Shown: in pieces, positions 29,375-39,036 of the stretch
Layout: each line of letters starts with the position of its first letter
How positions within the stretch are numbered: position 1 is the first letter of the stretch
DNA from: CAVQBJ01 sp963819075
GTDB lineage: Bacteria; Actinomycetota; Thermoleophilia; Solirubrobacterales; Solirubrobacteraceae
Length of the DNA stretch: 64,000 nucleotides
NCBI GenBank assembly: GCA_963819075.1
Contig: CAWFUP010000008.1
Coordinates: 248,001 to 312,000, forward strand
Direction of reading: 5' to 3'
The notes under the pieces: model-generated
What the model saw: the letters and a program-made list of their open reading frames with translations, nothing else
Database searches by the model: none
What the model was told of the DNA's origin: nothing
Made by a program: the position numbers and the translations under genes

Positions 29375-30277
29375 CTAGGACGCGGGCCGCCCGTCCGCCG
29401 CGCTCAGCCACACCGCCGCCCACTCCCCGGACTGGCGACGCTCGCGCTCGGCGAGACCACAGCGCTGCGCGAACGCCGCGACCACCTCGTCGACCTCGGG
29501 CGCGAGCAGGCCGCTGGCCAGCAGCTGGGAAGGAACCTCAACGAGCGAGCCCGCGAGCTCGAGCAGCAGCGGCCGCAGCAGGTTGGCGACGATCGTCAGC
29601 GGCGCGTCCGGCACGCGCAGGCTCGGCAGACGCTCGCGGCGCAGATCGAACCGGCGCGCTTCGACGAGGACACCGTTGACCCGCGCGTTGTCCCGCGTCG
29701 CCACCACGCTCTCCTGCTCGTGGTCGAGACCGACGATCGGCGAGAACCCGAGCCGCGCGCCGGCGATCGCGAGCACGCCGGACCCGCATCCGACATCGAC
29801 GAGCGGACCGCCCGCGAGTCCGCGGGCGGCAAGCTCGAGCATCAGCTCGAGGCACATCCGCGTCGTCGCGTGTGCGCCCGTGCCGAACGCCTGCGCGGGG
29901 TCGATCACGATCTCGGCCACGTCGGTGCCGGCCGGCGCGGACGCCTCCGCCTCGGCCTCCCACGGCGGGCGCACGTGCAGCGCCGGGATCCCGCGCGCGC
30001 CGGCCGGGGGCGGCACGAGCACGGGTCGATGGAAGGCGCGCCAGCGCTCTGACCAGTCGTCGGCGACCTCGGTCGTGCGGACCTCGACGAGCGCCTCGCC
30101 GGCCGCCGCGCGCACGTCGGGCAGCGTGGGCACCTCACCGGCCGGACCGTAGACGGCGTACTCGATCACGGCGCCGCCATCATCGATCTCCTCGACCCCC
30201 GAGGGGGCAAGCTCGAGCAGCTCGGCAAGAACGAGCTCGGCCTGGCCGCGAGCGACCCGGACTCCGAGGCGGATCAC
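29375..30277 (-). CDS. prmA: Ribosomal protein L11 methyltransferase
   Basis: PrmA methylates L11 with S-adenosylmethionine. The 300-residue protein carries the family motif DPAQAFGTGAHATTRMCLELM, the SAM-binding motif LVDVGCGSGVLAIAGARLG and ANLLRPLLLELAG, where the catalytic NxLxxxL replaces NPPY-type signatures. The GTG start overlaps the dnaJ stop (GTGA). The hrcA-dnaJ-prmA order is common in bacteria. Confidence 0.94.
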   Translation of the reverse strand: MIRLGVRVARGQAELVLAELLELAPSGVEEIDDGGAVIEYAVYGPAGEVPTLPDVRAAAGEALVEVRTTEVADDWSERWRAFHRPVLVPPPAGARGIPALHVRPPWEAEAEASAPAGTDVAEIVIDPAQAFGTGAHATTRMCLELMLELAARGLAGGPLVDVGCGSGVLAIAGARLGFSPIVGLDHEQESVVATRDNARVNGVLVEARRFDLRRERLPSLRVPDAPLTIVANLLRPLLLELAGSLVEVPSQLLASGLLAPEVDEVVAAFAQRCGLAERERRQSGEWAAVWLSAADGRPAS

Positions 30278-31395
30278 GCCGCCTGGTGGCGCAGGGCACG
30301 ACGGAGCTTCGCGAACATCGACTCGTCCGAGCGCAGGTTCTCGTCGGTCAGCGTGTCGCGGACCTCCTCGAGCAGCTCGCGCTGGTGCGCCGAGAGGCGC
30401 CGCGGGATGACAACGTTGACGACGACCTTGATGTCGCCGGGCCGTCCGCGCCGCAGGTCGGGCATGCCCTGACCCCGCAGGGTGAGGATCTCGCCGGGCT
30501 GGGTGCCGGCGGGAACGTCGATCGTCGCCGTGCCGTCGAGTGTGGGCACGGTCAGCTCGCCACCGAGCGCCGCCGTCGGCGCCGCAACGTCGAGCGCGGT
30601 GATGAGGTCGATACCCTCGCGCACGAAGCGCTCGTCGTCGCGCACGCGGACGAGCACGTACAGGTCACCGGCAGGCGAGCCGGCGTCGCCGACGTGTCCG
30701 CGGCCGGCCAGCCGGATCCGCTGCCCGTCGGCGATTCCGGCGGGGATGTCGACCCCGAGCACCCGGCGCACCGCCTCGCGTCCGCGCCCGCGGCACGTCT
30801 CGCAGGGCTCCGTGGCGATGCGACCGTCGCCGTGGCACTGGTCGCACTCGACCGTGCGCACCATCTGCCCGAAGGGCGTGCGCGACACCGTCTGCAGCCG
30901 GCCGGCACCGCCGCAGCGGCTGCACGTCTCGATCGGCGTGCCGGGCTTCGCGCCGTTGCCGTTACACACCTCGCAACGGTCGATCGCCTCGAAGGAGACC
31001 TCGACCGACGTCCCCCGCGCCGCGTCCAGGAGGTCGATCTCGACGTTCACGGCGATGTCGCCGCCGGGCGCGGGGCCCGAGCGCCCGCCGAACGGGCTGG
31101 CGCCGCCGAAGAAGGCGTCGAACAGGTCGCTGATCGAGCCGAACGCGTCGAAGTTCGGCGCGTAACCACCGGAGCGCAGCCCGTCGTGCCCGTAGCGGTC
31201 ATAGGTCGCGCGACGTTCCGGGTCGGAGAGGATCTCGTAGGCCTCGGCGGCCTCCTTGAACCCCTCTTCGGCCTTCGGGTCGTGCGCGTTGACGTCGGGA
31301 TGCAGCTCGCGCGCGAGCTTGCGAAAGGACTTCTTGATCTGGGTCTCGTCGGCGTCGCGCGGGACGCCGAGCACCACGTAGGGGTCGCGGGGCAT
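30274..31395 (-). CDS. dnaJ: Chaperone DnaJ
   Basis: DnaJ stimulates DnaK ATPase and presents substrates. The 373-residue type-I protein has the J domain with HPD at 32-34, a G/F-rich segment (FDAFFGGASPFGGRSG), four CxxCxGxG zinc motifs (CEVCNGNG, CSRCGGAG, CDQCHGDG, CETCRGRG) and the C-terminal substrate-binding domain. It is 8 bp downstream of hrcA. No dnaK or grpE is in the window. Confidence 0.96.
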   Translation of the reverse strand: MPRDPYVVLGVPRDADETQIKKSFRKLARELHPDVNAHDPKAEEGFKEAAEAYEILSDPERRATYDRYGHDGLRSGGYAPNFDAFGSISDLFDAFFGGASPFGGRSGPAPGGDIAVNVEIDLLDAARGTSVEVSFEAIDRCEVCNGNGAKPGTPIETCSRCGGAGRLQTVSRTPFGQMVRTVECDQCHGDGRIATEPCETCRGRGREAVRRVLGVDIPAGIADGQRIRLAGRGHVGDAGSPAGDLYVLVRVRDDERFVREGIDLITALDVAAPTAALGGELTVPTLDGTATIDVPAGTQPGEILTLRGQGMPDLRRGRPGDIKVVVNVVIPRRLSAHQRELLEEVRDTLTDENLRSDESMFAKLRRALRHQAA

Positions 31396-31403
31396 GTCGC
31401 GGC

Positions 31404-32420
31404 CTATTCGGCGTAGGCGTCCTGGACGAAGCTCGAGAGCTCACGGGCGACATCGCGAACGGCTGCGATGACCGTGGCGTAGTCCATCCGCACCGGCCCG
31501 ATGACCGAGACCGTGCCGAGCGGACGGGAGGCGAGGCCGTAGCCCGCCGCGACGAGCGCGAGCGGCCGCAGCGCGGGGTGCTCGTTCTCGCCCCCGATGC
31601 GTACGTAGACGTCGGGCTCGGCGAGCGCGCTGCGCAGCACGCTCAACAGCGCGACGCGCCGCTCGAGCAGGTCCATCAGCGCGTTGACCTGGGCCACGTC
31701 CTGCCAGCTCGGGTCGGCAAACAGGCGCGCGGCGCCCTCGACGTAGAGCGCGTCCTCGCCCGACGCGAGGTCGGACAGTCCGGGGGCGATGCGGGCAAGA
31801 AACGCGAGCTCGGCGGTGCCGAGGCTCGGGTCGTTCAGCCGCTGGTGGAGCATCCGTGCGCCGAGGCCGATGCCCGAGAGCTGCTCGTTGAGATACTCAC
31901 CGGCCCAGGCCACGAGCCCCGGATCGACCGGCGCTTCGAACGTGCTCAGCAGCTTGGAGACGCCGCCGGTCGAGGTGATGATCACGACCATCACCACCTG
32001 AGGCTGAAGCGCGAGCACCTCGACGTGGCGGATGGTGGCGGCGTTGATCGACGGCGCCGAGACGACGGCGAGCAGATCCGTGACCTGCGACAACGTCTCG
32101 CTGGTGACGCGCATGGCCTCCTCGACCTCGCGGCGGATGAGCGGCAGATGCAGGCGGCTGACGGGTACGAGCTCGCGATGCGTGAGCATGCGGTCGACGA
32201 CGTAGCGGTGCCCGGCGTCGGTCGGCACGCGACCGGCCGAGGTATGCGGGTGCGCGAGCAATCCGTACTCCTCGAGCACCGCGAGCTCGTTGCGCACGGT
32301 CGAGGGCCCGCACTCGAGCATCGGGTCGGCGGCGAGCGTCTTGGACGCCACCGGCTGGCCGTCGTGGAGGAAGGCCTCGACGACCTTTCCCAAGATCGAC
32401 TCCTGACGCGGCGTGAGCAT
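31404..32420 (-). CDS. hrcA: Heat-inducible transcription repressor HrcA
   Basis: HrcA represses chaperone genes by binding CIRCE. The protein (338 residues from the ATG at 32420) opens with the winged helix LTPRQESILGKVVEAFLHDGQPVASKTLA and CGPSTVRNELAVLEEYGLLAHPHTSAGRVPTDAGHRYVVD. The later core includes VVIITSTGGVSKLL and the C-terminal VIGPVRMDYATVIAAVRDVARELSSF. I find no CIRCE inverted repeat next to it, so autoregulation is not evident here. Confidence 0.95.
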   Translation of the reverse strand: MLTPRQESILGKVVEAFLHDGQPVASKTLAADPMLECGPSTVRNELAVLEEYGLLAHPHTSAGRVPTDAGHRYVVDRMLTHRELVPVSRLHLPLIRREVEEAMRVTSETLSQVTDLLAVVSAPSINAATIRHVEVLALQPQVVMVVIITSTGGVSKLLSTFEAPVDPGLVAWAGEYLNEQLSGIGLGARMLHQRLNDPSLGTAELAFLARIAPGLSDLASGEDALYVEGAARLFADPSWQDVAQVNALMDLLERRVALLSVLRSALAEPDVYVRIGGENEHPALRPLALVAAGYGLASRPLGTVSVIGPVRMDYATVIAAVRDVARELSSFVQDAYAE

Positions 32421-32427
32421 CTGCCTG

Positions 32428-32433
32428 ATTGTA
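32428..32433 (-). promoter_or_regulatory. -10 box of hrcA-dnaJ-prmA, probable leaderless promoter
   Basis: TACAAT on the minus strand is 7 nt upstream of the hrcA ATG. Confidence 0.5.
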
Positions 32434-32470
32434 GGAGGGGATCCGAGCGAGCGCGCGACCGCGGCGCCGC

Positions 32471-32860
32471 TCAGATCGCCAGCTCTGCCTCGGCGTTGCG
32501 AACGATCTGCTTGCCGTCCTGTTCGGCCACGGCATCGACGATCGCCACCCCGTCGTGGACCTCGCGCACCGTGCCGGTCACGGTGATCTCCTTCTCGGGT
32601 AGGCCCATCCCGCGGAACTGCACGGCGAGGCGCCGCAGGTGCTCGGGACCGCCGGCCGCGTCGGTCTGCGCGCGCGCGACCTGCGCCATCGTCCACAGCC
32701 CGTGCAGGATGCGCCCGGGCAGTCCGACCGCCTTCGCAAACTCCTCGTCGATGTGAATCGGATTGAAGTCACCCGACGCGCCGGCGTAGCGCACGGTGAG
32801 GAACTTGTCGGGCGTCGTCTTGAGCTCGGGAAGCGTTGCCCCGCTCTGCCAATCAGCCAT
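32471..32860 (-). CDS. MaoC-like dehydratase, HadB-type
   Basis: The 129-residue hot-dog-fold protein has the hydratase-2 motif YAGASGDFNPIHIDEEFAKAVGLPGRILHGLW, with the catalytic Asp/His pair. Such proteins dehydrate 3-hydroxyacyl-ACP or -CoA and work as HadA-HadB heterodimers in mycobacterial FAS-II. A GTG at 32869 overlapping the upstream stop is an alternative start. The HadA-like gene lies 5 bp upstream. Confidence 0.85.
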   Translation of the reverse strand: MADWQSGATLPELKTTPDKFLTVRYAGASGDFNPIHIDEEFAKAVGLPGRILHGLWTMAQVARAQTDAAGGPEHLRRLAVQFRGMGLPEKEITVTGTVREVHDGVAIVDAVAEQDGKQIVRNAEAELAI

Positions 32861-32865
32861 CTCGC

Positions 32866-33306
32866 TCACACCCCTCGGACGATGTTCGTCCAGGTGCCGC
32901 GAACGACCTGCTCGCCGTTCTGGTTGGTCGAGACGCTCTCGAACACGTAGAAGCCCATGTCGTCGCGCTCGCTGATGCTCTTCACGCTCGCCGTCGTGGT
33001 GATCTCGTCCCCGGCCACGACGAGCGGCCCCCACTCGAACTCCTGACCGCCGTGGACCATCATCGCGAAGTTGATGCCGACCTCGGGATCGAACATGCCC
33101 GGCGCCACGGCCGGCGCGCTGAAGACGACGGCGAACATCGGCGGGGCGACGACGTCCGCGTGGCCCGCGGCACGCGCGGCCTCCACGTCGAGATACAGGG
33201 GGTTGCTCTCCCCCACCGCGTGGGCGTATTCGCGGATCTTCTCGCGGCCCACCGCGTACGTCGTGGACGGGTAGGACTTGCCGACCGCTTCTGTCTTGAC
33301 TGACAC
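32866..33306 (-). CDS. MaoC-like N-terminal dehydratase, HadA-type
   Basis: This protein matches the FAS1-like/HadA half of the dehydratase: YAVGREKIREYAHAVGESNPLYLD, VVAPPMFAVVFS and GGQEFEWGPLVVAGDEITTTASV. It lacks the catalytic Asp-His motif seen in the partner gene, as expected for the stabilising subunit. The GTG at 33306 follows an AAGGAG motif 9 nt upstream and is preferred over the TTG at 33327. Together with its neighbour it probably forms a 3-hydroxyacyl thioester dehydratase. Confidence 0.85.
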   Translation of the reverse strand: MSVKTEAVGKSYPSTTYAVGREKIREYAHAVGESNPLYLDVEAARAAGHADVVAPPMFAVVFSAPAVAPGMFDPEVGINFAMMVHGGQEFEWGPLVVAGDEITTTASVKSISERDDMGFYVFESVSTNQNGEQVVRGTWTNIVRGV

Positions 33307-33346
33307 CGGACCGGGCTCCTTGCTCAAGCTGGCTGACCTGCCGGCC

Positions 33347-33373
33347 CCCGACCGCCGCGGCGGAGGGGTCGGG
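33347..33373 (-). terminator. Probable tractless terminator after the SRAP gene
   Basis: CCCGACC (33347-33353) and GGTCGGG (33367-33373) form a 7-bp stem around a further GC-rich palindrome. It begins 26 nt after the stop at 33400. No T tract follows. Confidence 0.4.
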
Positions 33374-33399
33374 CGCCCCGACGGGGGCGGCGGCGCAGT

Positions 33400-34101
33400 C
33401 TACGCGGCAAGTGGAGCGACGAGCAGGTCGGGGCCCTCGTCGTCAAGCCCGGCGCGGTTGACGCGCGGGTTGGCGGGGGCGACCACCAGTCGCGACGCCG
33501 GCAGCGCCGTGCAGAGCGACACCGCGGCGGCCCCGTCGAGATCGGCGCTCAGCCACGCGCGCTGCACATCGGGGTCGGCGAGCACGACCGGCATGCGATC
33601 GTGGACCGCCGCGGCCACCCGGTTGCTCGCCGCCGAGCAGGTGATGATCGTGGCGGTCTCGATCCGCTCCCCGTCGATCTTCGCCGACGTCCACAGCCCG
33701 GCAAACACGAACGGACCGCCGTCGTCGACAGTGAAGCGCATCGGGCGGCGCGGCTGGCGCGGGTCCTCGGCGCGCAGCCACTCGTACCACCCGTCGGCCA
33801 CCACGAGCGCGCGGCCCTCGGCACCCGCGACGAGGTCACGAAACGCGGCTTTCGTCTCGACCGACTCGACGCGCGCGTTGATCATGCGCGAGGCGCCCTT
33901 GCGATCCTTCGACCACCAGGGCAGCAATCCCCAGCGCACGACGCGCGCGGCCGGCTCACCGTCCTGGCCGCGCACGAACGTCAGGATCTCCTCGGTCGGC
34001 GCGACGTTGTAGCGCCCCGTGCCGATCTCCAAGGGGATGTTCGTGCGGAAGTGCTCCTCCAGATCGCCCCGGCTGAGCGTGTTCGTATAGCGGCCACACA
34101 T
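33400..34101 (-). CDS. SRAP-family abasic-site-crosslinking protein (YedK/HMCES)
   Basis: The 233-residue protein starts MCGRYTNT with the invariant Cys2 that crosslinks to abasic sites in single-stranded DNA. Other family residues are N75 in MINARVES, E107 in GWYEWLR and H167 in VHDRMPVVL, plus PTEEILTFVRG and RWGLLPWWSKD. It protects ssDNA at stalled replication. The frame is open well upstream into antisense sequence, but Cys2 fixes the start at 34101. It lies near ssb on the same strand but has its own -10 box. Confidence 0.95.
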   Translation of the reverse strand: MCGRYTNTLSRGDLEEHFRTNIPLEIGTGRYNVAPTEEILTFVRGQDGEPAARVVRWGLLPWWSKDRKGASRMINARVESVETKAAFRDLVAGAEGRALVVADGWYEWLRAEDPRQPRRPMRFTVDDGGPFVFAGLWTSAKIDGERIETATIITCSAASNRVAAAVHDRMPVVLADPDVQRAWLSADLDGAAAVSLCTALPASRLVVAPANPRVNRAGLDDEGPDLLVAPLAA

Positions 34102-34108
34102 GGGCACC

Positions 34109-34114
34109 AGGCTA
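34109..34114 (-). promoter_or_regulatory. -10 box of the SRAP gene
   Basis: TAGCCT on the minus strand lies 7 nt before the ATG; leaderless arrangement. Confidence 0.4.
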
Positions 34115-34145
34115 CCGCCGCGCCCGCAGATCGCTTCCGGGCATG

Positions 34146-34166
34146 AAAAAAGGGCACCGAGGCCCT
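34146..34166 (-). terminator. Rho-independent terminator after ssb
   Basis: On the minus strand AGGGC and GCCCT form a stem around CTCGGT and are followed by six T residues. It is the only classical T-tract terminator I see in the window and closes the ATPase-ssb transcript. Confidence 0.8.
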
Positions 34167-34250
34167 CTTCCTTGCGAGGTGGACCTGGCGACGCGACGCG
34201 GGCGGACCATCGCAGTCCGCCCGCGCGCGAGCCGGTCGATCTGGCTTCCT

Positions 34251-34721
34251 TCAGAAGATGAGCGCCTCGTCGACCTGACCCGCCGATTCGGCGTGCTCCG
34301 CGGGTTCCGCATCGCCCGGCGCTGGCTCGCCGGTGGCCTCCTCGACTTGCTCGCCGCCCGCCTCGTCGCCCGCCGGCGCCGTCGAGGACGGACTGGGCCG
34401 CCCGAGGAACTGGATGGAGTCGGCGACGATGTTGACGGCCTGGCGCCGCTGCTGGTCGGGCGTCTCCCACTCGTGCCACTCGAGTCGCCCGTCGATGCCG
34501 ACCGGGCGGCCCTTGTGCAGATATCTCTGTGCGCTCTCGGCCTGCGGGCCGAACACGCTGACGTCGAAGAAGTTGGGGCGCTCCTCCCAACCGCCATCGG
34601 CGTCGCGACGCACGCGGTTGCAGGCCACCCGCAGGTGGCAGACGGTGGTGCCCGAGGGCAGCGCTCGGCTCTCGGGATCGCGGGTCAGGTTGCCGATCAA
34701 GACAACGCGGTTTATCGACAC
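34251..34721 (-). CDS. ssb: Single-stranded DNA-binding protein
   Basis: The 156-residue SSB has the OB fold (INRVVLIGNLTRDPESR, HLRVACNR, FFDVSVFGPQAES, GRPVGIDGRLEWHEWE) and an acidic disordered tail ending DEALIF, a recognisable SSB interaction tip. The GTG start has AAAGGAG 6 nt upstream. It is unlinked to rpsF/rpsR and directly follows the first VirD4-like ATPase gene (about 42 bp). It is therefore likely an additional SSB serving that cluster, although it could be the main cellular one. Confidence 0.93.
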   Translation of the reverse strand: MSINRVVLIGNLTRDPESRALPSGTTVCHLRVACNRVRRDADGGWEERPNFFDVSVFGPQAESAQRYLHKGRPVGIDGRLEWHEWETPDQQRRQAVNIVADSIQFLGRPSPSSTAPAGDEAGGEQVEEATGEPAPGDAEPAEHAESAGQVDEALIF

Positions 34722-34763
34722 TGTGAGCTCCTTTGCTGTGTGGGATTCCCTGGGCGGGCGACG

Positions 34764-37137
34764 CTAGGCCGCGCTTGGGACGGAGCGCTCCGCCCGCCCC
34801 GGGAACTCCGTGGCTACTCGGTGCGGCAGCGCCCGCGCGAGGGGCAGCACGATCACCCGCTCGCCGGCTTGGGCCGCGTCGATCGCGCGTTGCACGGCCC
34901 GGCTGACCGGCGGCGGCGCGTAATACAGGACGCCGTCGACGAGAGGGCACCGCGCCCAGGCGCGGCAGATCGCCGCCAGGCGCGGCGGCGCCTTGATCGT
35001 GAGCTCGACCTCGACAACCACCGGCCCGCCTCCTTGCCCTGCGTGGCGGGGCCACAGGACGAGGTCGGCCCGGTGCAGCAGCGGCCCGCCGTCGGGCGCC
35101 GTGCCGAGGCGGGCGCTCGCGAGCGCCCCGCCGGCGAGACGCTCGTCGCGCCGCAGCTCGCGCTCGCCCTGGACGCGATGGTCGGGGTGTCGACGCTGCC
35201 AGGGCGGCCGCAACGCAGCGCGACCGCCGCGAGATGGGCGGCGTTGCTCGCGCTGACCCGCGCGACCCCGAGCGCCTGCGCGTCGGTCGCGCGCAGGCCG
35301 CTCGCGGTGGCGGAGTACAGCGTTGCGCCGTGGTGCAGCGGACGCGTGCCGCGTCACGAGCCCGCCCCGCTCGGCTGCGCGCAGCACCCCGCGGGCGCTT
35401 GCGATGCTCACCTGAGAGCGGACCGCAAGCGCCTCGGCCGTGACCGCGCCGAGCTCGGCTGCCCAGCGCGTCGCATCCGCGGCGCGCTCGCTGACGGGCG
35501 GCGTCGTGGCCCTCATCGCGAGCTCCAGACCGAGTCCGGGCCGAGCATCCGCGGCGATGCTCGCGCCCTCGCCGGGCCTCGCCCCGGTGATCAGGACGGC
35601 GGCGACACCCCGCGGGAGCGCGCGCAGCTGCTCGGCGTCGAGGATCGGCTCGGTGACACGCGTGCGCGTCTGGGCGCCGTCGGACCGAATCGCGGCCGAC
35701 CATCCGCCGGCCCGGCCGCTGACCCGCACGATCAGTTCGAGCGAGTCGGGAACGACCTGCCGGTGGGCGATGAGCGCCGACACGTTGCCGAGCACCTGAT
35801 CGAGGAGCCGCTCCCGCCCGGGCAGGCGCAGGTCGGTCAGCTCCTGCGTGGCGAGCACGAGATTCATCCCGGCCGAGCGCGCTCGCGGGAACAGCCTCGC
35901 CACCTCGGCGGCCGATATGGCCGCGAACTCGTCGATCATGGCGAGGCTCGGGACGGGCTCCTCCTGGAGCGCGGCGACCGTGGTCACGAGGTCCTGCACG
36001 ACCGCCGCCCCGAGCATCTGCGCGAGCAGCGGACGACGGTCGGCATCGAGCCGCAGGTAGACCACGGCCCGCTCGCGAATGCAGCCGAGGAGATCGAAGC
36101 CCTCGACCCCGTCGAGCGGACACAGCCAGCGGCCGGCGTCGGACTCGGCGAGCACCGCGAGGCGATCGCGAACGCCGGTCAGGTCGCGCGCCTGACGCGC
36201 CGTCAGCGAGTCGAGGTAGTCGAACACCGGCTGGGCGTCGTCGGGCGCGAGCCGGCGGGCCGTCACCTCGAGGGCGACGGGGTCCAGATGACGCACGATC
36301 GTCGCCAGGCTGATCGTCTCGCCCGCTCCGCGCAGGGCGCGGACGGCGTGACCGAGATAGCGCTGAGCCTGGCGTTGATAGTGCGGCTCGGTGAAGCGCT
36401 CGCCCGCGAGGACCTTATCGGCGATCTCGGTCTCGGAGCCGTGCGCGAATGGGTTGTAGACGCTCGGTCCCTCGGGCGTCCACTCCACGAACCGACGCCC
36501 GGCTCGGTCCGCCGCACCGCGGAGGGTCTCGCGAAGGAGCCGGTCGCCCTTCGGATCGACGACGACGGCGCCGAGCCCGTGCGCGACCGCGCGGGCGGCG
36601 ATACCGGCCTGCGGTGAACGTCTTGCCCGAACCGGTCGTGCCGACCACGAGCGTGTGCGCGCCACCGCCGGGACCGGCGAACGGGATCCGCACCGGCGCT
36701 CGCCGGCGCGTCGTGCCCGACGAGCAGGCGACCCGACTCCACCGGCGCGCCGCGGCGCGGCCGCCACCCGCCGCCAGGCGGCGCGCACGGCGTGGCTCGG
36801 ACCGGTCCGCGCCGCCGCGGTCCGGGCCAGGTCGCCGCCGGTGGCGACATCGACGCGGTGCCAGCGGCGCCCGCGCCGGGCGGCGGTGAGCGCGGCCGCG
36901 GGCAGCAGCAGCCCGCGCCAGCCACTCGGCGCTATAGGACGGCAGCGCGACCAGCAGGCCGACGAGCGCCCACGTCCAGCGCAGATGCGCGGCGCGCAGC
37001 GCGCGGGCGAGAGCCCGACCGGCGAGCGCGCCGGCCACGACGAGCACGAACCCGCGGGTCAGGCCGGTCGCGAAATGGGCGAGCCCGGTGAACGGGTCGG
37101 GGGGCCCCGAGAACGGGGTGAGCGACACCAGTTGCAT
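34764..37137 (-). CDS. VirD4/TraD-like ATPase with C-terminal wHTH and replication-relaxation-like module, frameshifted
   Basis: AGGAG precedes the ATG at 37137. After an N-terminal segment with two hydrophobic helices comes Walker A HTLVVGTTGSGKTFTA, then AVVVDPKGDRLLRETLRG, NPFAHGSETEIADKV, Walker B VPSLAMIDEFAAISAAEVARL and LVLATQELTDLR, the core of conjugative coupling proteins. The frame continues into a winged-helix stretch (AVRSQVSIASARGVLRAAERGGLVTRHA). It ends with GGPVVVEVELTIKAPPRLAAI, which resembles the nuclease-like end of actinobacterial replication-relaxation proteins. At least four indels (near 36890, 36740, 36610 and 35330) break the frame. The protein should pump DNA at the membrane; no relaxase is nearby. 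Confidence 0.75.
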
Positions 37138-37382
37138 GGCGTATCTCCTGTTCTGTTTGCTGAGACGGTTCGGCCGCCCGAGGCGGCCGAACCCAGGCAG
37201 CCGACGCCGACGCCCGCGGTGGCGCGGGCGCGCGTCGGAGAGGTGGACGTCACGCGCGGCGACGCCGGGGCACGACGGCAAACGTCAGGCCGTCGGGCAC
37301 GATGGGGGCGGCGCGCAGCGCCGCCGAGGACGCGCCCGCCCGCCGCAACGGTTGCGGCGCGCGGGCGGAGGGGCGTGGCGAG

Positions 37383-38109
37383 TCAGTCGGTCAGGCGGTA
37401 GCCGACGCCACGCACGTTGGCGATCCAACGACGGCCGTCGCCGCCGAGCTTGCGGCGCAGGCGCGACGCGTGGCTATCGACCGTGCGTGTCGCGCCCGGG
37501 GCGCGGAAGCCCCACACGACTCGCAGCAGCTCCTCGCGACTGAACACGCGCTGCGGCTCGGTGGCGAGCTGCGTCAGCAGGTCGAACTCGAGGCGCGAGA
37601 GCACGAGGCGCCGACCGCCGAGCACGGCCGTGCGAGCCCCGCGAGTCGATCTCCAGCGCACCGGCGCGCACCCGGCGCATCCCGCGCGGCTCGGCGCGGC
37701 GCAGCTGGACGCGCAGTCGGGCGCGCAACTCGGCGTAGCGAAGCGGCTCGGCCACGAAGTCATCGGCGCCGAACTCGAAGGCGCGCAGGACGTCGATCTC
37801 CTCGGCTCGGCGGCTGACCACGATCACCGGCAGGCGGCAGTCCCATGGCGATCCGGCTGCGTCGCTGCGGATCTCGCCGAGCAGCGCGAGCGCCGCGTGC
37901 GGCTCGTCGAGGTCGCCGAGGACGACGACCGACGGCGGGTGCGACGCGGCGAGTGCGCGCGCGTGCGCCGGCGAGCGCGCGGCGAGGGGATGGAAGCCGT
38001 CGGCGCTGAGCTGCTCGACGAGCGGCTCGGCGGCACCTTCGGCGCTGGCCACGGTGAGCACGACCGGCGCCTCGGTGAGGCGCACGAGCTCGGCGGCGAG
38101 CGCGCTCAC
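37383..38109 (-). CDS. Orphan OmpR-type response-regulator-like protein, one frameshift
   Basis: The N-terminal half has a receiver-like fold (APVVLTVASAEG, PSVVVLGDLDEP with a possible phospho-acceptor Asp, LPVIVVSRR, FGADDFVAEPLRYAELRARL). The C-terminal half is a clear OmpR winged helix (LSRLEFDLLTQLATEPQRVF, SREELLRVVWGF, TVDSHASRLRRKLGG, ANVRGVGYRLT). The frame changes once near 37640. The GTG at 38109 overlaps the upstream stop (GTGA). No histidine kinase is present. It probably controls the surrounding DNA-transfer-like cluster, which is inference from position. Confidence 0.8.
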
Positions 38110-39036
38110 AGCTCCACCTCGCGCGGGCACAGTCCGAGACCGCGGCGGGCGATCAGCGCCAGGACCGCCGAGTGGATCCACGGCGTCGGCACGCGCTCGC
38201 CACCCTCGGGCAGCAGACCGAGGCGCCGCGCCAGCCAGCTCGTCTCGCCGCTGACGTTCCCTCGCCGGTCGCGTTTGACGCGACCGCAGCGCAGCGCGAC
38301 CTCGCTCATGCTCAGGCCGTCGCGGACGAGCGACTGGGCGACACGCTCACGCAGCCGGCGGTTGAGGACGATCGGGCTCGCGGCGACACGCGCGAGCTCG
38401 GCGCGCAGGACGGCAACCGAGACCTGCTCGTCGTCGCGATGGCGAGCGACGGCCTCGGCGCTCAGCGTCCGCACCGGCTCGTAGGCCTGCAGCGCTCCGG
38501 TCACGTCGCGAACGCTGACGAGCTCAGCCGGACCGTGTACGCCGGCGCGGCGGTTCGCGCAGCCAGCGCAGCTCGGGGATCGTGAGCACCGTCGTTGCGA
38601 CCGCGGCGAGGCGATGTCGGCGGCCGTGGCCGTCGACGAGCACGCCGCGGCGGCGCAGCGGTCGCGCGTCGGGCTCGGCGGATCGGCGAACGGAGCAACC
38701 CGCAGGTCGTCCTGCTCGAGCGCCCGCGGGAGCGCGCAGGGACGGGGCGCGCGTCGCTCGGCGAGGTAGCACGCGCACACGATGCGGGCGTTGCCGGCCG
38801 GCTCGTCGGCGGCGAGGTGTGCGACGAGTCGCGGGTCGCCCGCGTCGAGGGCGCGGCGGTCGATGACGAGGGTGCTTCCGGCCGCGGCGGCGATGCGGAC
38901 GAGCTCGCGCGCGGATCGGTCGGGCGCCCGGTAGCGCTCGAGCACCGAGAGCCGGGAACTCGCGTCGGTGGCCGAGCGGCTCGCGCGAGCCGGGCGGCGC
39001 GAGGACGCGGTCGGCCCGCGAAACAGTGGCGATCAT
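38106..39036 (-). CDS. Unrecognised cytoplasmic protein of the ATPase cluster, frameshifted
   Basis: A perfect AAGGAGGT motif lies 7 nt before the ATG at 39036. Reassembled across frames (changes near 38960, 38690 and 38540), it reads MIATVSRADRVLAPPGSRE, LVRIAAAAGSTLVIDRRALDAGD, NARIVCACYLAERR and a C-terminal helical region with VLNRRLRERVAQSLVRDGLSMSEVALRCGRV. That last part has the spacing of a helix-turn-helix. I do not recognise a family. It is coupled to the response regulator by a GTGA overlap and is likely a partner of it. Confidence 0.6.

Noticed and set aside
32421..32480. CIRCE operator upstream of hrcA
   Set aside because: No TTAGCACTC-type inverted repeat is present there or elsewhere in the visible hrcA region.
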